A stretch of DNA of 64,000 bases from Flavobacterium cutihirudinis (GCF_003385895.1 NZ_QRDQ01000007.1:1116001-1180000); one strand, 5' to 3'. Shown: positions 47,866-56,879, counted from the first letter of the stretch. The notes: generated from the sequence alone by a model not told the origin. Translations and numbers: made by a program.

Positions 47866-48363
47866 TTAAAAAGCAATTCCAAACTGAAAACCAATTGTAA
47901 AAGTTGCAGGATGATCATTACCAAAACGAACTGGCAAAGGAACAGCGGCGTAATAACTACAACTACTCCTTTTAAAAACGGTTTTATTAAAAACGGGTGT
48001 AAATCCGTATCTTCCGCTTGTTTCAAATGCAGCTCTTCCGGCAAATGTGTAGCCATTTCCTAATGCAACCAAAACTCCGGGATGAAATAATAAATTAGTT
48101 ACTTTGTCAGTTCCGTTATCGTCTTTTATATTTGGAACCATTTCAAAAGAAAACCCTATTTTTTGACTTTTCCAAATGTTAATTCCCGTTGGAAAACCTA
48201 CAGCATAATAATCTCTAAAATTTACTGTCGTTTCATCACTGCTGAAGGTAACGATTGGATGCATTATACCAAAATACCCTGTTATTTTAGGGTAAGTAGT
48301 TTGGGCTGAAATGTTTATACTTGATAGTAATACGGCAAAGAAAAAAGTTAATTTTAAATACAT
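47866..48363 (-). CDS. Small outer-membrane beta-barrel-like protein
   Basis: The 165-residue protein has a signal peptide (MYLKLTFFFAVLLSSINISAQ). Its short beta-strand pattern includes GYTFAGRAAFETSGRYGFTP and a terminal aromatic residue (FGIAF), as in outer-membrane barrels. It was started at ATG 48363. An in-frame ATG at 48402 adds 13 residues before the signal peptide. The function is unknown. It stands between chrB-like and chrA genes and may be their outer-membrane partner (inference). Confidence 0.72.
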   Translation of the reverse strand: MYLKLTFFFAVLLSSINISAQTTYPKITGYFGIMHPIVTFSSDETTVNFRDYYAVGFPTGINIWKSQKIGFSFEMVPNIKDDNGTDKVTNLLFHPGVLVALGNGYTFAGRAAFETSGRYGFTPVFNKTVFKRSSCSYYAAVPLPVRFGNDHPATFTIGFQFGIAF

Positions 48364-48422
48364 TGCTTTAGTTTTATTTATGACAGCAAAACTAAAAGTC
48401 AATAAAGCTTTAAAATAGAATC

Positions 48423-49289
48423 TTATTTACCTTTTGTATCTGGATTACTTTTTTTATTCTTTTTTCGATAAGACGAAGGATTTTTGCCTGTATGCGATTT
48501 AAAAATTCTCGTAAAATGACTTTGATCTGAAAATCCGGTCATGTAGGCAATTTCGGTTAAGGAATGTGAAGAGTTTGAAATGAGACTAATTGCTTTTTCA
48601 ATTCGTAATTTTCTCACGTATTCTCCAAAATTTAAATCTTCAAAATGTTTTGAAAATTCCCTCGATAAATAGGACGGATTTAAATCTAATTCAGATGAAA
48701 TTTTCTTTAAATCAAATGCAAATTGAGCATCAATCTGATCCTGAATTATTTCTTTTAGACCTTGAACCCAAGCAGGTGTTTTAGTTCCGGATTTTTTGTC
48801 TTTGAGAAACTTATTATAAACTTCATGAAGTAAGTTTTCAAAAGGGCTATTCTGCAAATGATTTTGTCTGTAAAGATGCGTAGCCCAGCTATATAACGCA
48901 TCGTACATAATCATTCCTGTTTCCAAAAGTTTATAATCGTCGGTGATATTATAAGAAAGTCCAGCTGAAATCGCCCAAAGTCCTGCGGATTCTTTTGCAA
49001 TATCATGTCTGTCGGTATCTGCGCCACGCACAATTCCAGCTATAATTGAAATGGCGGGATCGTCGATTTCATATTTTTTTACAATGTAGTCAAAAGTGCT
49101 TTGATCTTCATAATGCGTAAATTCAACATCTGGAATATCAAATGGTGTTGCATTTAATTCTTTTGCTTTTTCTAAAACTTGATTAAACGGAACATAAATG
49201 AATTCAGCTTCACTGTCAACAAACTTTTTTATTAGCCATGGACAAGCGATTCGGTCAATTTTTGGTCGTTCTCTGGTAATCCATTTCAT
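48423..49289 (-). CDS. ChrB-like domain fused to an AraC-family DNA-binding domain
   Basis: The 288-residue protein has a ChrB-type N-terminal domain (about 1-150; RPKIDRIACPWLIKKFVDSEAEFIYVP and later GIVRGADTDRHDI). Its C-terminal half (about 185-283) is an AraC HTH (SLTEIAYMTGFSDQSHFTRIFKSHTGKNPSSYR). ChrB is the chromate-sensing regulator of classical chrBA operons, but there it has no AraC domain. The downstream genes are an outer-membrane protein and chrA. The fusion likely senses the signal and activates these genes (inference). Confidence 0.88.
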   Translation of the reverse strand: MKWITRERPKIDRIACPWLIKKFVDSEAEFIYVPFNQVLEKAKELNATPFDIPDVEFTHYEDQSTFDYIVKKYEIDDPAISIIAGIVRGADTDRHDIAKESAGLWAISAGLSYNITDDYKLLETGMIMYDALYSWATHLYRQNHLQNSPFENLLHEVYNKFLKDKKSGTKTPAWVQGLKEIIQDQIDAQFAFDLKKISSELDLNPSYLSREFSKHFEDLNFGEYVRKLRIEKAISLISNSSHSLTEIAYMTGFSDQSHFTRIFKSHTGKNPSSYRKKNKKSNPDTKGK

Positions 49290-49316
49290 TTTCTAAATCT
49301 TTAGGGTTTTGTTTTT

Positions 49317-49345
49317 CAAATCTAATGAAATCATTTGGTTTCAAA
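49317..49345 (-). promoter_or_regulatory. Promoter of the ChrB-AraC gene
   Basis: On the minus strand the -7 TAGATTTG (49317-49324) has a TTTG/TTG at 49342-49345 with 17-nt spacing, which fits the Bacteroidota consensus. Confidence 0.5.
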
Positions 49346-49440
49346 GATTTGTTATAATTGATTCAAGTACTTAGGTTGTTTGTGGCGAGAATTAAATTAA
49401 TTTTCAATCAGTACAAGCATTTAATTGTAAAAAACAAAAA

Positions 49441-49477
49441 ATAAGCCTTCTCAAAAATTTTGAGAAGGCTTTTTTTT
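49441..49477 (-). terminator. Terminator of the PQQ-propeller gene
   Basis: The stem AAGCCTTCTCAAAA / TTTTGAGAAGGCTT has an A run on its left and a T run on its right. It overlaps the last bases of the stop codon region, so it ends the minus-strand gene. Confidence 0.8.
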
Positions 49478-50630
49478 ACTGTCTTATTATTTTCAAATAA
49501 GCGCTGTAAACATCATCTTTAAGTGAAGTACGCATATAATACATGTCTTCGTCTTTTGTATTCAAATCAAATTTAATTAAACCTGCATCGCAATAATAAA
49601 ATATCGTATCGTCAACAGGAAATTCAATATTTGAGATAGGCATTGTTGTAAGTTTTAATTCAAATGCTATTTCGCCATTTGTAATATCAATTTGGAAAAG
49701 CTTTTTCTTGCGTGTATATCCCCAAATATTATCACTATCCTCTGTTATGTATTCGATGTTATCATCATTAAAATCCCTTTTCCATATCTGAGTTCCAGTT
49801 TTTGAATCTACGGCATATAATGTAGAAACTGTAGTTCCTTGCGCTGCAAAATATATTTTTTTGTCTTTGCAGAAGATGCGTTCCTTCACATTAAACTGAT
49901 TTTCATCAAATTTAAATTGCCATAAAATATCTAATTTATCAGGGCTTAACGCATACAACACATCTTTTTCATTTGCTATAAATATATTTTCACCATCAGT
50001 TACAGGTTTTCCATACATTGGTACATCAAAGCTTTTTTGGTTGAGAACCTTTCCTGTATTGGCATCAAAACTATAAAGGCTAGAAGCACTTTGAGCAAAA
50101 ATTTTGTTATTGAAGTAGAGAACCGGAATATCATTATTTGTAGATTCCAGCTTATAGCTCCAGGCTAAACTTCCATCTTTTATATTTAGTGCATATAGGT
50201 TGCCATTTTGAGCAGTTATATACAGTTTTCCATTATTTATAATTGGAGTTTGGTTTTTCAGTATAATTTGATCGGTACTATTACTTAATCTTGATTTCCA
50301 AAATACATCTCCGGTTTGGTTATCAATTGCGAAGATTTCTCCATTAATAAACGGAACATATACAACGCCATCATGCAACGTTACCATATTGGCGCACATT
50401 TCAGTAAAAGAATCCGTTGCTTTTACAGTCCAGCCAATTTGTTCAGATTCTAAATCATACGAAAAAAGAGATCCGTCATAATCATAAATTAGAATTGAAG
50501 CTTCATCTAAAGGGACTTTTTTAATTGGTTTTAGGACTTTGTTGGAAACGGCATCATTAAATACAGATGTTTGTCCAAAAATATTTATAACTGTTAGCAG
50601 AAATAAAAGAGATATTAGGTTTTTCTTCAT
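49476..50630 (-). CDS. Secreted PQQ-type beta-propeller protein
   Basis: The 384-residue protein has a signal peptide (LLFLLTVINIFGQ). Repeated propeller blades follow with the pattern G-x-(L/I)-Y-A-(L/V)-D/N-x-x-(T/D)-G (for example AIDNQTGDVFWKSRL, ALNIKDGSLAWSYKL, SFDANTGKVLNQ). It probably binds a partner or cofactor in the periplasm. The PQQ label reflects blade shape only, not cofactor binding. It is a single gene. Confidence 0.85.
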   Translation of the reverse strand: MKKNLISLLFLLTVINIFGQTSVFNDAVSNKVLKPIKKVPLDEASILIYDYDGSLFSYDLESEQIGWTVKATDSFTEMCANMVTLHDGVVYVPFINGEIFAIDNQTGDVFWKSRLSNSTDQIILKNQTPIINNGKLYITAQNGNLYALNIKDGSLAWSYKLESTNNDIPVLYFNNKIFAQSASSLYSFDANTGKVLNQKSFDVPMYGKPVTDGENIFIANEKDVLYALSPDKLDILWQFKFDENQFNVKERIFCKDKKIYFAAQGTTVSTLYAVDSKTGTQIWKRDFNDDNIEYITEDSDNIWGYTRKKKLFQIDITNGEIAFELKLTTMPISNIEFPVDDTIFYYCDAGLIKFDLNTKDEDMYYMRTSLKDDVYSAYLKIIRQ

Positions 50631-50702
50631 TTTAAGATTTGGGTTTGATGATTTGATTTATTTGTTCGGCAATAAATTTGTCAAACAAATAAATTTCTAT
50701 GT

Positions 50703-50710
50703 CAAATATA
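50703..50710 (-). promoter_or_regulatory. -7 element of the propeller gene
   Basis: On the minus strand TATATTTG matches TAnnTTTG, ending about 73 nt before the start codon. No -33 is clear. Confidence 0.4.
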
Positions 50711-50819
50711 ATTAAAATGTTTTACAGGTTATTAGTTCTTTATCTTGTGAATTATAATCTTTATTAGCTTTGATTTGCTGCACTTGTTGGTAGGAATAGT
50801 ATATTGCAGAATGTCTATA

Positions 50820-51488
50820 TCAAATGTCTGTAGAATTTTGTTTAGGATCAAAAAGCATTGCGGTACATAAACAATTTTTTCTTTCTTTACTCATTAGTAT
50901 TGGGCAGTTTACGCAAGATTTACAACTCTCCCAAAACATTTCATCAGCAGGAAGTTCATTGAAAGTAACTGGCTCAAATCCAAGTTCATGATTCATTTTC
51001 ATAACGGCCAGACCTGAAGTTAAACTGAATATACGAGCTTCAGGATACAGTTCACGGCTCAACTCAAAAATTTTTCTTTTAATTTTTTTTGCAAGCCCGG
51101 TATGTCTAAATTCAGGAGCTACAATTAATCCGGAGTTTGAAACATATTTATCGTTCTCCCAAGAAGAAATAAAGGAAAAACCGGCCCATCGCCCATCTGA
51201 CGCAAAAGCGATTACGGCCTCACCTTTTTTCATTTTTGTTTCAAGCAACTCTGGAGAACGTGCTGAAATACCGATTCCTCGTGCTATGGCAGAAGACAAT
51301 GTTACCTCGCAGATTTCTCTAATCCAGAAAGTGTGAGCAGATCTGGCTTTTTCAATAGTAAATTCAACTAATTCCTCTGCATCTTTGACAGCAGAAGATA
51401 TTGTTCTGTTTCGAAAAGAACCGGAATAGAAAAAGTTTTTATTTGATAAGTTTATTTTAGAATCTATTATGGGGTCAATAATTTTCAT
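50820..51488 (-). CDS. GNAT acetyltransferase of the arginine-operon type with a Cys cluster
   Basis: The 222-residue protein has a GNAT domain (about 60-175) that ends in LGFEPVTFNELP. A C-terminal cluster of cysteines follows (FWESCKSCVNC...KNCLCTAMLFDP). This combination is what I know from the acetyltransferase at the head of Bacteroidota arginine operons (N-acetylglutamate synthase-like). Here no arg gene is adjacent, so it is a solitary paralogue and may have a different acceptor. A small membrane ORF lies just upstream. Confidence 0.78.
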   Translation of the reverse strand: MKIIDPIIDSKINLSNKNFFYSGSFRNRTISSAVKDAEELVEFTIEKARSAHTFWIREICEVTLSSAIARGIGISARSPELLETKMKKGEAVIAFASDGRWAGFSFISSWENDKYVSNSGLIVAPEFRHTGLAKKIKRKIFELSRELYPEARIFSLTSGLAVMKMNHELGFEPVTFNELPADEMFWESCKSCVNCPILMSKERKNCLCTAMLFDPKQNSTDI

Positions 51489-51539
51489 AATTGTTTAATT
51501 ATATGGTGAGGAAATACCAAGTAAAAGTTTCAAATTGGC

Positions 51540-51686
51540 CTATACTATTTGAGAGATTAGCAAAACCGCAATAAAGAAAACGATCGTAAATACCATTAAG
51601 TTGATAAAGCGATCTTTATTTTGCATAGATTTTTTTGATACATATAGCTTTGTAATTTCCTTGTTTCTGGTTTTATTTGTTTTCAT
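51540..51686 (-). CDS. Small membrane protein, 48 aa
   Basis: A 48-codon ORF (ATG at 51684-51686, TAG at 51540-51542) encodes a basic N-terminus (MKTNKTRNKEITKLYVSKK) followed by one hydrophobic helix (LMVFTIVFFIAVLLISQIV). It has the composition of a real single-span membrane protein. It lies 51 bases upstream of the acetyltransferase gene on the same strand, so the two may be cotranscribed. There is no known homologue I can name. Confidence 0.6.
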   Translation of the reverse strand: MKTNKTRNKEITKLYVSKKSMQNKDRFINLMVFTIVFFIAVLLISQIV

Positions 51687-52033
51687 ATTTTTTTTTAATT
51701 GATATTAGTCTGGATTAGTAATAATGTTATGACGTTAAAAGCAAAAAAACGTTCTTGCCTCTAAATCTATACTTCTCGAATTGATTCATCGATTAAAAAC
51801 AAATGATATGCCATAACAAAGAAAATTAATCAAATTATTGATTATCAATTAATTGTAAATAAAGTAGATTTTTTTTGTTTTAAAACAGTATCAAAATGAT
51901 AGGATCCACTATTCAAAATGAAAGGGATATTGAAGATTGCTAAACGGAAAAGTGATAAAATAGCAAATATATTGCCGAAGAATACTTCTAGTTATTTAGA
52001 CGATTTTTGAAAGAGGGATATACCGTAGTCGAT
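51687..52033. other. Gene-free AT-rich stretch
   Basis: About 350 bases hold no clear gene, repeat or promoter. A 30-codon ORF at about 51918 (MKGILKIAKRKSDKIANILP...) is too short to support. Confidence 0.5.
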
Positions 52034-52474
52034 TTATTCCTTCATTTTCATAAACAATAATTTCATTGATTCTGGATCAATTGCATTCATATCGATCAAT
52101 TTTAATGATTTCACCATTTTAAGCGTGCTTGTTTTATATTTTAAAAAATGTGGTGTTTTTAAATGTGATTGATAAGCATTGTGATCCGCATAAATTTCTA
52201 ATATTTTAACTTGAGTAGAATCGTTTTTTTGGTACATTGGAAAAATTGCCAATACACCGTGTTCCAATTTTACTGAAGCTGAAGATTCTTCTTTTAAAAT
52301 GGCTTTGTATTCGGATAGATATTTAGGGAAGATTTCGATTTCCGCTACACGAACCATCATATCTTTTTTTTGAGCGAATATATTACTGTGAGTAAAAAAC
52401 AAAGACGCAAATGTTAGATAAAAGAATATGGTTTTTGAAAAACTGTTTTGAAAAATATTGGAAGACTGTTTCAT
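52034..52474 (-). CDS. Secreted antibiotic biosynthesis monooxygenase (ABM)-like protein
   Basis: The 146-residue protein has a signal-like hydrophobic N-terminus (about 13-35; LTFASLFFTHSNIFAQ) followed by an ABM-type ferredoxin-like domain: MVRVAEIEIFPKYLSEYKAILKEES, then VKILEIYADHNAYQSHLKTPHFLKY. ABM proteins bind small hydrophobic molecules and may oxidise them. The role here is unknown. It is a single gene. Confidence 0.82.
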   Translation of the reverse strand: MKQSSNIFQNSFSKTIFFYLTFASLFFTHSNIFAQKKDMMVRVAEIEIFPKYLSEYKAILKEESSASVKLEHGVLAIFPMYQKNDSTQVKILEIYADHNAYQSHLKTPHFLKYKTSTLKMVKSLKLIDMNAIDPESMKLLFMKMKE

Positions 52475-52809
52475 TTATCAATTCAATTTAGCTTTATTAA
52501 TTTTTCGATATTGATTTAAATTACAAACAGCCTTAAAAGTATGAAAAAAATATAATGTTATTTGTTTTGGCAACGTTAGAAATGCTTTCCTTTATGCAAT
52601 ATTATAAATCAAAGTGAATCAAATGGATTAAGCGGTTTTTACATCTTAACATTCCGTATGATTAGAAAAGATAAACATTTGGACAAAACTTAGTCTAAAA
52701 GGACGAAAACTCTTTTTTTAAAATTATAGAAAAGGAAATTTTAGCTTGGAAGCATTAGTTTGAAAAGTTTAGCGCTATAGCAATAAAGATAAATGCGCGA
52801 CACCAAGTT
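52475..52809. other. Gene-free AT-rich stretch
   Basis: 335 bases separate the ABM and sigma-factor genes. No ORF, hairpin or repeat was seen. Confidence 0.5.
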
Positions 52810-53382
52810 TTAGTTTAAGATAATCTTATTTTTTTCGATAATTTTTCTCAAATTAGTTATTGCATAACGCATTCTGCCCAATGCAGTGTTTATACTAATT
52901 TTCTTCTCTTCAGATATTTCTTTAAAACTCATATTACAATATAATCGCATTATTAGTATTTCTTTTTGGTCATCTACAAGTTCTTCCAAGAGTTTTTTCA
53001 AATCAATTTCAAGCTGGTCGATAATGATTTTGCTTTCAATATTTAGTGAATTATCAGACATAATAGAAAAAATGGAAAATTGATCATTGTCTCTCAGCAT
53101 CGGCATTCGATTTGTTTTGCGAAAATGATCAACAATCAAATTGTGCGAAATTCTCATAACCCAAGAGAGAAATTTTTCTTCTTCTTTATAAGAATTGCTT
53201 TTAAGGGTTTTAATTACTTTAATAAAAGTATCTTGAAAAATATCATTTGTAATGTCTTTATCCTTAATCTTTGAGAATATAAAACCATATATTCTGGATT
53301 CATGTCTTTTGATTAATTTTGAAAGAGCAGCTTCATTGCCATCTATGTATTTTTTTACAAGTAAAGAATCAGGAATATTCAT
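52810..53382 (-). CDS. ECF-type RNA polymerase sigma factor
   Basis: The 190-residue protein has region 2 (KYIDGNEAALSKLIKRHESRIYGFIFSKI...IFQDTFIKVIKTL...SWVMRISHNLIVDHFRK) and region 4 (QKEILIMRLYCNMSFKEISEEKKISINTALGRMRYAI). The linker is short. This is the ECF (group 4) layout. ATG 53382 is preferred over 53391 because the family N-terminus is MNIPDSLL. No anti-sigma gene lies next to it, which is unusual. It may regulate its neighbours (inference). Confidence 0.9.
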   Translation of the reverse strand: MNIPDSLLVKKYIDGNEAALSKLIKRHESRIYGFIFSKIKDKDITNDIFQDTFIKVIKTLKSNSYKEEEKFLSWVMRISHNLIVDHFRKTNRMPMLRDNDQFSIFSIMSDNSLNIESKIIIDQLEIDLKKLLEELVDDQKEILIMRLYCNMSFKEISEEKKISINTALGRMRYAITNLRKIIEKNKIILN

Positions 53383-53589
53383 ATCGACCATAATATCAAA
53401 TTTTTAATTTTTGGAACCGCAAAATTAAAAGTGAACTGGTTATATTCTTTTGCCTGTAAAGACTTTAAAGTATTAAAATAAGATTTTTTAGCAATGAAGA
53501 TTTTAAAATTATCTTTTTTAGTAGATAACGCTCTATAGTGTTGATTTGCAATCGATATATGTAATGTATTGATGGTTAATGAAAAAAAA

Positions 53590-54705
53590 CTAATTACTTC
53601 TTTCAATCAGTTCAATTATTTTTAAAGCAACACCATTTGAGGATTGAAAGTTTTGTCCCGTAACAATTCGGGCATCTTGTTCAACATAAGATTCATTTCG
53701 CTTTGAGAATTTAAACTTCCCTCCCCTTTCTTCTATTGTTTTCTGAATTAAGAAGGGAAAGTGTTTGAAATATTTGCCATCTTGTTTTTCAAAAGAATCC
53801 GGATAACCACTTATTTTTTTCCCTTCAACTAAGAACTTTCCATTTTTAGTTTTCAAGTTAACAATACCTGCTGTTCCATGACATACCGAAGAAATGATGC
53901 CGTTATTATCTTCATAAACTTGCATAGTGATATGTTGAATATCTTGATTTTCAGGAACGTCATACATTGCGCTTCCGCCTCCTATATAATGAACAGCTTT
54001 ATATTTTTTATAATCAATTTCTTTGGGACTCACAGTATTCTTTATGGCATACATAAAATCTTCGTTATACAAATATTGCTTTTGCAAATTATCAGAAGTA
54101 TTGATATAGGCTAAAGGAATAGCGCCTCCCTTTGGACTTACAAAATCAACCGTATAACCGGAATTTATAAAAGTATCGTAGGCGTTTACAATTTCTGCAA
54201 AACTATTGCCTGTTGAAATTGTGGAATTTCCGTAATAATTGGCATTGGAAACAATGAATAGTATTTTCTTCCCTGATTTATTACTTGCTTTGCTGCTTGC
54301 CGCTTTGCTAATTATTTTCCATTCACCCTGAATTTTTTTAAGCAAAAACATATCCATAAATTCTTGTTTTTTTTCAGGTATGAGAATTTCTGCTTTCGCT
54401 AAAGCGATATCATTAAAATATTCTATAGAGATAATTTTGCCTACACGGCCGTTAAATTCTCCTTTATTTCCTTTTTGAAACCAGGTAACATATTCTGAAC
54501 TTGGAACTATCCATAAAGGTTTTTCTTTGTGACTTAAAAACAGATTGGCCTCAGGATAAAAAGCCTTGCTAATATTCTCGGGTTTATTGTAAGATGTGCC
54601 TTCAATATAATTTTGAATACAAATCTCAATCAGAGATTGCTCGGATTGTGAAAAAGATAAATTTGATAGTAATGCAAATAGTATTGCGAAAAAGATTTTT
54701 CTCAT
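53590..54705 (-). CDS. Secreted NTF2-like / DJ-1-PfpI fusion protein
   Basis: The 371-residue protein has a signal peptide (LLSNLSFSQ, about 20). An NTF2-like (Lumazine-binding-like) domain follows (about 25-140: YIEGTSYNKPENISKAFYP). A DJ-1/PfpI domain lies at about 145-365, with nucleophile C275 in SSVCHGTAGI. DJ-1 proteins are usually cytosolic and redox- or glyoxal-related. Here the domain is exported and attached to an NTF2 pocket, a combination I do not often see. It may be a secreted hydrolase or stress sensor. Confidence 0.83.
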   Translation of the reverse strand: MRKIFFAILFALLSNLSFSQSEQSLIEICIQNYIEGTSYNKPENISKAFYPEANLFLSHKEKPLWIVPSSEYVTWFQKGNKGEFNGRVGKIISIEYFNDIALAKAEILIPEKKQEFMDMFLLKKIQGEWKIISKAASSKASNKSGKKILFIVSNANYYGNSTISTGNSFAEIVNAYDTFINSGYTVDFVSPKGGAIPLAYINTSDNLQKQYLYNEDFMYAIKNTVSPKEIDYKKYKAVHYIGGGSAMYDVPENQDIQHITMQVYEDNNGIISSVCHGTAGIVNLKTKNGKFLVEGKKISGYPDSFEKQDGKYFKHFPFLIQKTIEERGGKFKFSKRNESYVEQDARIVTGQNFQSSNGVALKIIELIERSN

Positions 54706-54906
54706 AAACTTTGAATTTTAAATGATTTAAAAAATGTTTTTCAAAACTATATCGATTAACTTTTAAATCATTCCATGTTTATGATATCAGGAGTACGGAT
54801 TTATAATTTCGGAGTTTTTTTTTCTTATAATTCAGAAAATACAATGTCTGTAATCATGCTTCGTTATTAAGTAACCTCTTTCATTGGTTGTATTATCAAA
54901 CAATAA

Positions 54907-54942
54907 AAAAGCGCTGAAAAATCAATTGTTTTCAGCGCTTTT
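54907..54942 (-). terminator. Terminator of the M28 peptidase gene
   Basis: On the minus strand the stem AAAAGCGCTGAAAA / TTTTCAGCGCTTTT is followed by T residues. Confidence 0.85.
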
Positions 54943-54966
54943 ATGATTCTTTATAATTTATTGAAG

Positions 54967-56271
54967 TTATTTCAGTTGAGTAGTATTTACTCTTGTCGGT
55001 GTATCTTTTCCACTAATAATCGAAGAAGAACTTAATGCAATTGATTTTATTATTTGAGTCATGTTATCAATATCCAACGTTTCAAACTCATCATCGGCTG
55101 TGTGATACGTTAGCTCATTATCCATTTTTGAAGTAGAAATGGTATGAGCAGGAACTCCAAGTCTGGCTAAAGTAGCGTTGTCTGAGCGATAAAATAATTG
55201 TTGGTCTGGATAAGGATCTGCATAAAATGTAAAATTTGTTCCTGTTAAATTAGTTTGTAAAATCTGCCCCATATTCGACTTTTCGAAGCCTGTAATATAA
55301 GCAGAGTTTTTACCCCATTTAGATTCTGTTCCAATCATTTCAATATTGAACATCGCAATCACTTGTTCTGGCGCAAGCTGTTTAGAAAAATATTTGGCTC
55401 CATAACCACCTATTTCTTCAGCCACAAATGTGGTGAAAATAATAGTTCGCTCGTTGTTGTTCTGCTTTTTAAAATATTTCGCAAGCATAATTACTGCTGT
55501 TGTTCCAGCGGCATCATCATTAGCGCCATTATAAATAGAGTCATTTGCAGGATGTGGAGCGCCTTCTTCGGGAGCGCCTACTCCTAAATGATCATAATGC
55601 CCTGAAAAAATCACATACTCATTTGGTTTAGTTTTTCCAGGTAATATTCCAACAACATTATTCAATGTTTTTTTGGAGATTGTATTCGTTAATTCAACAG
55701 AAAAAGTGGTTGCTTCTGTGGTACCAAAAACAAACATAATTGTATTGTTTCCTGGAGTAGCAGTTATTCTTTCGATATGTTTAATATTTGGTAAAACATT
55801 ATCAAATGAAGAATCAACTAGTACCAAAAGATTTTTCGGACTTTTATAATATTCATTAAATTTCTCGCCAATGTTATCTCCTTTATTGATTTTTACAATA
55901 GAAATGTCGCTTTTTTCAGTTAAAGAAACTTGAGGAAGGTAGGAGAATGTTACAATTTGATTATTATTTATTTCTTTGCCATCAATAGTAATTTTTGAAG
56001 AAACAGCTTCAGAGGCAGTCATTGAAAATTCTTGTTTATAATTCGTTGCTGCATTGAAAGTTTGCAGGCCAATTTTTTTAAACTCTGATTCTATAAACGC
56101 TGATGCTTTATCAATACCGGGAGTAAAAGTTCTCCTACCCTGCATGTCATCAGCCGAAAGTATTTTCTCGATACGAGTTACTTCTTTGTTCGTGATAATT
56201 TTATCAATCGATTGTCCATTTACATTAAGACATTGACTTAGAACAAATATACTTACAATGATTTTTTTCAT
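54967..56271 (-). CDS. Secreted M28-family metallopeptidase
   Basis: The 434-residue protein has a signal peptide (QCLNVNGQS). It contains the M28 di-zinc fold: HYDHLGVG (His and Asp), NGANDDAAG (Asp), FTTFVAEEIGGYGAKYF (Glu) and a later His. M28 aminopeptidases trim peptides in the periplasm or outside. The tail ending in TTQLK has no recognised sorting domain. It is a single gene with a -7 element at 56305-56312 and its own terminator. Confidence 0.88.
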   Translation of the reverse strand: MKKIIVSIFVLSQCLNVNGQSIDKIITNKEVTRIEKILSADDMQGRRTFTPGIDKASAFIESEFKKIGLQTFNAATNYKQEFSMTASEAVSSKITIDGKEINNNQIVTFSYLPQVSLTEKSDISIVKINKGDNIGEKFNEYYKSPKNLLVLVDSSFDNVLPNIKHIERITATPGNNTIMFVFGTTEATTFSVELTNTISKKTLNNVVGILPGKTKPNEYVIFSGHYDHLGVGAPEEGAPHPANDSIYNGANDDAAGTTAVIMLAKYFKKQNNNERTIIFTTFVAEEIGGYGAKYFSKQLAPEQVIAMFNIEMIGTESKWGKNSAYITGFEKSNMGQILQTNLTGTNFTFYADPYPDQQLFYRSDNATLARLGVPAHTISTSKMDNELTYHTADDEFETLDIDNMTQIIKSIALSSSSIISGKDTPTRVNTTQLK

Positions 56272-56304
56272 ATTTTACTTTTATAAATAACATTTTGATT
56301 GAAC

Positions 56305-56312
56305 CAAAAGTA
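56305..56312 (-). promoter_or_regulatory. -7 element of the M28 gene
   Basis: On the minus strand TACTTTTG matches TAnnTTTG, 33 nt before the start codon. The -33 is not clear. Confidence 0.45.
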
Positions 56313-56547
56313 CGCTAATTATCTGCAAAACTTGGTGCGAGTAAAAAAAATAATTGAAAAAACTGAGGTGTTTTAACTTTCGAGATGTATCCCTTTCGGT
56401 CATTTGAGTCTCTAATGAATCTCATCCTTTTTTATTATAAGAAACGACTCTTTCTTCTAAAGTGGGCTTTTGGAACTGATCGCTAATCCTTGTTGTAATT
56501 TATTTAAATATCGGATTGTATAGTATTAGAAAAAAGGCGTATAAAAA

Positions 56548-56575
56548 AAACTCCTTAATTTCTTAAGGAGTTTCT
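56548..56575 (-). terminator. Terminator of tRNA-Val copy 1
   Basis: On the minus strand the stem CTCCTTAA/TTAAGGAG with a 4-nt loop directly follows the tRNA 3' end and is followed by T residues. Confidence 0.8.
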
Positions 56576-56653
56576 TGGTGGGCGATGAGGGGTTCGAACC
56601 CCCGACCCCCTCGGTGTAAACGAGGTGCTCTGAACCAGCTGAGCTAATCGCCC
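56576..56653 (-). tRNA. tRNA-Val (anticodon UAC), copy 1
   Basis: On the minus strand the acceptor GGGCGAT pairs with ATCGCCC, followed by discriminator A and encoded CCA. The anticodon loop is TTTACAC with anticodon TAC (Val). The T arm reads GGTTCGAACC. 78 bases including CCA. A perfect Bacteroidota promoter lies upstream. It has a near-identical copy at 57858-57935. Confidence 0.97.
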
Positions 56654-56691
56654 TATTTTATTAGGTTGCTATCATTTCGTGATTGCGAGTG

Positions 56692-56721
56692 CAAATATAC
56701 AGCTAGATTTTGTATTTGCAA
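56692..56721 (-). promoter_or_regulatory. Promoter of tRNA-Val copy 1
   Basis: On the minus strand TTG (56719-56721), a 19-nt spacer and TATATTTG (56692-56699) form a perfect TTG-N19-TAnnTTTG promoter, 38 nt before the tRNA. Confidence 0.85.
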
Positions 56722-56879
56722 GCGTTTTTAGAAAAAAAAGTGAAATATTTTTTGCTGCATTGTTTATCAAGCTTCTAACATAAGATTTTCATGATCCTCT
56801 AGAAGTATTTCTTTCCAAGTGCTGTTTTTTTATAGCTGTTTCATCATTCTAAATTAATATTTCTCGGTAAAAACTAAAA

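Noticed and set aside
47865..48056. 64-residue N-terminal extension of the chrA protein
   Set aside because: It runs antisense to nothing but overlaps the end of the preceding outer-membrane gene in another frame. ATG 47864 fits the family start.
51909..52009. Short 30-codon ORF in the 51.7-52.0 kb gap
   Set aside because: It is too short, has no promoter and no recognisable content.
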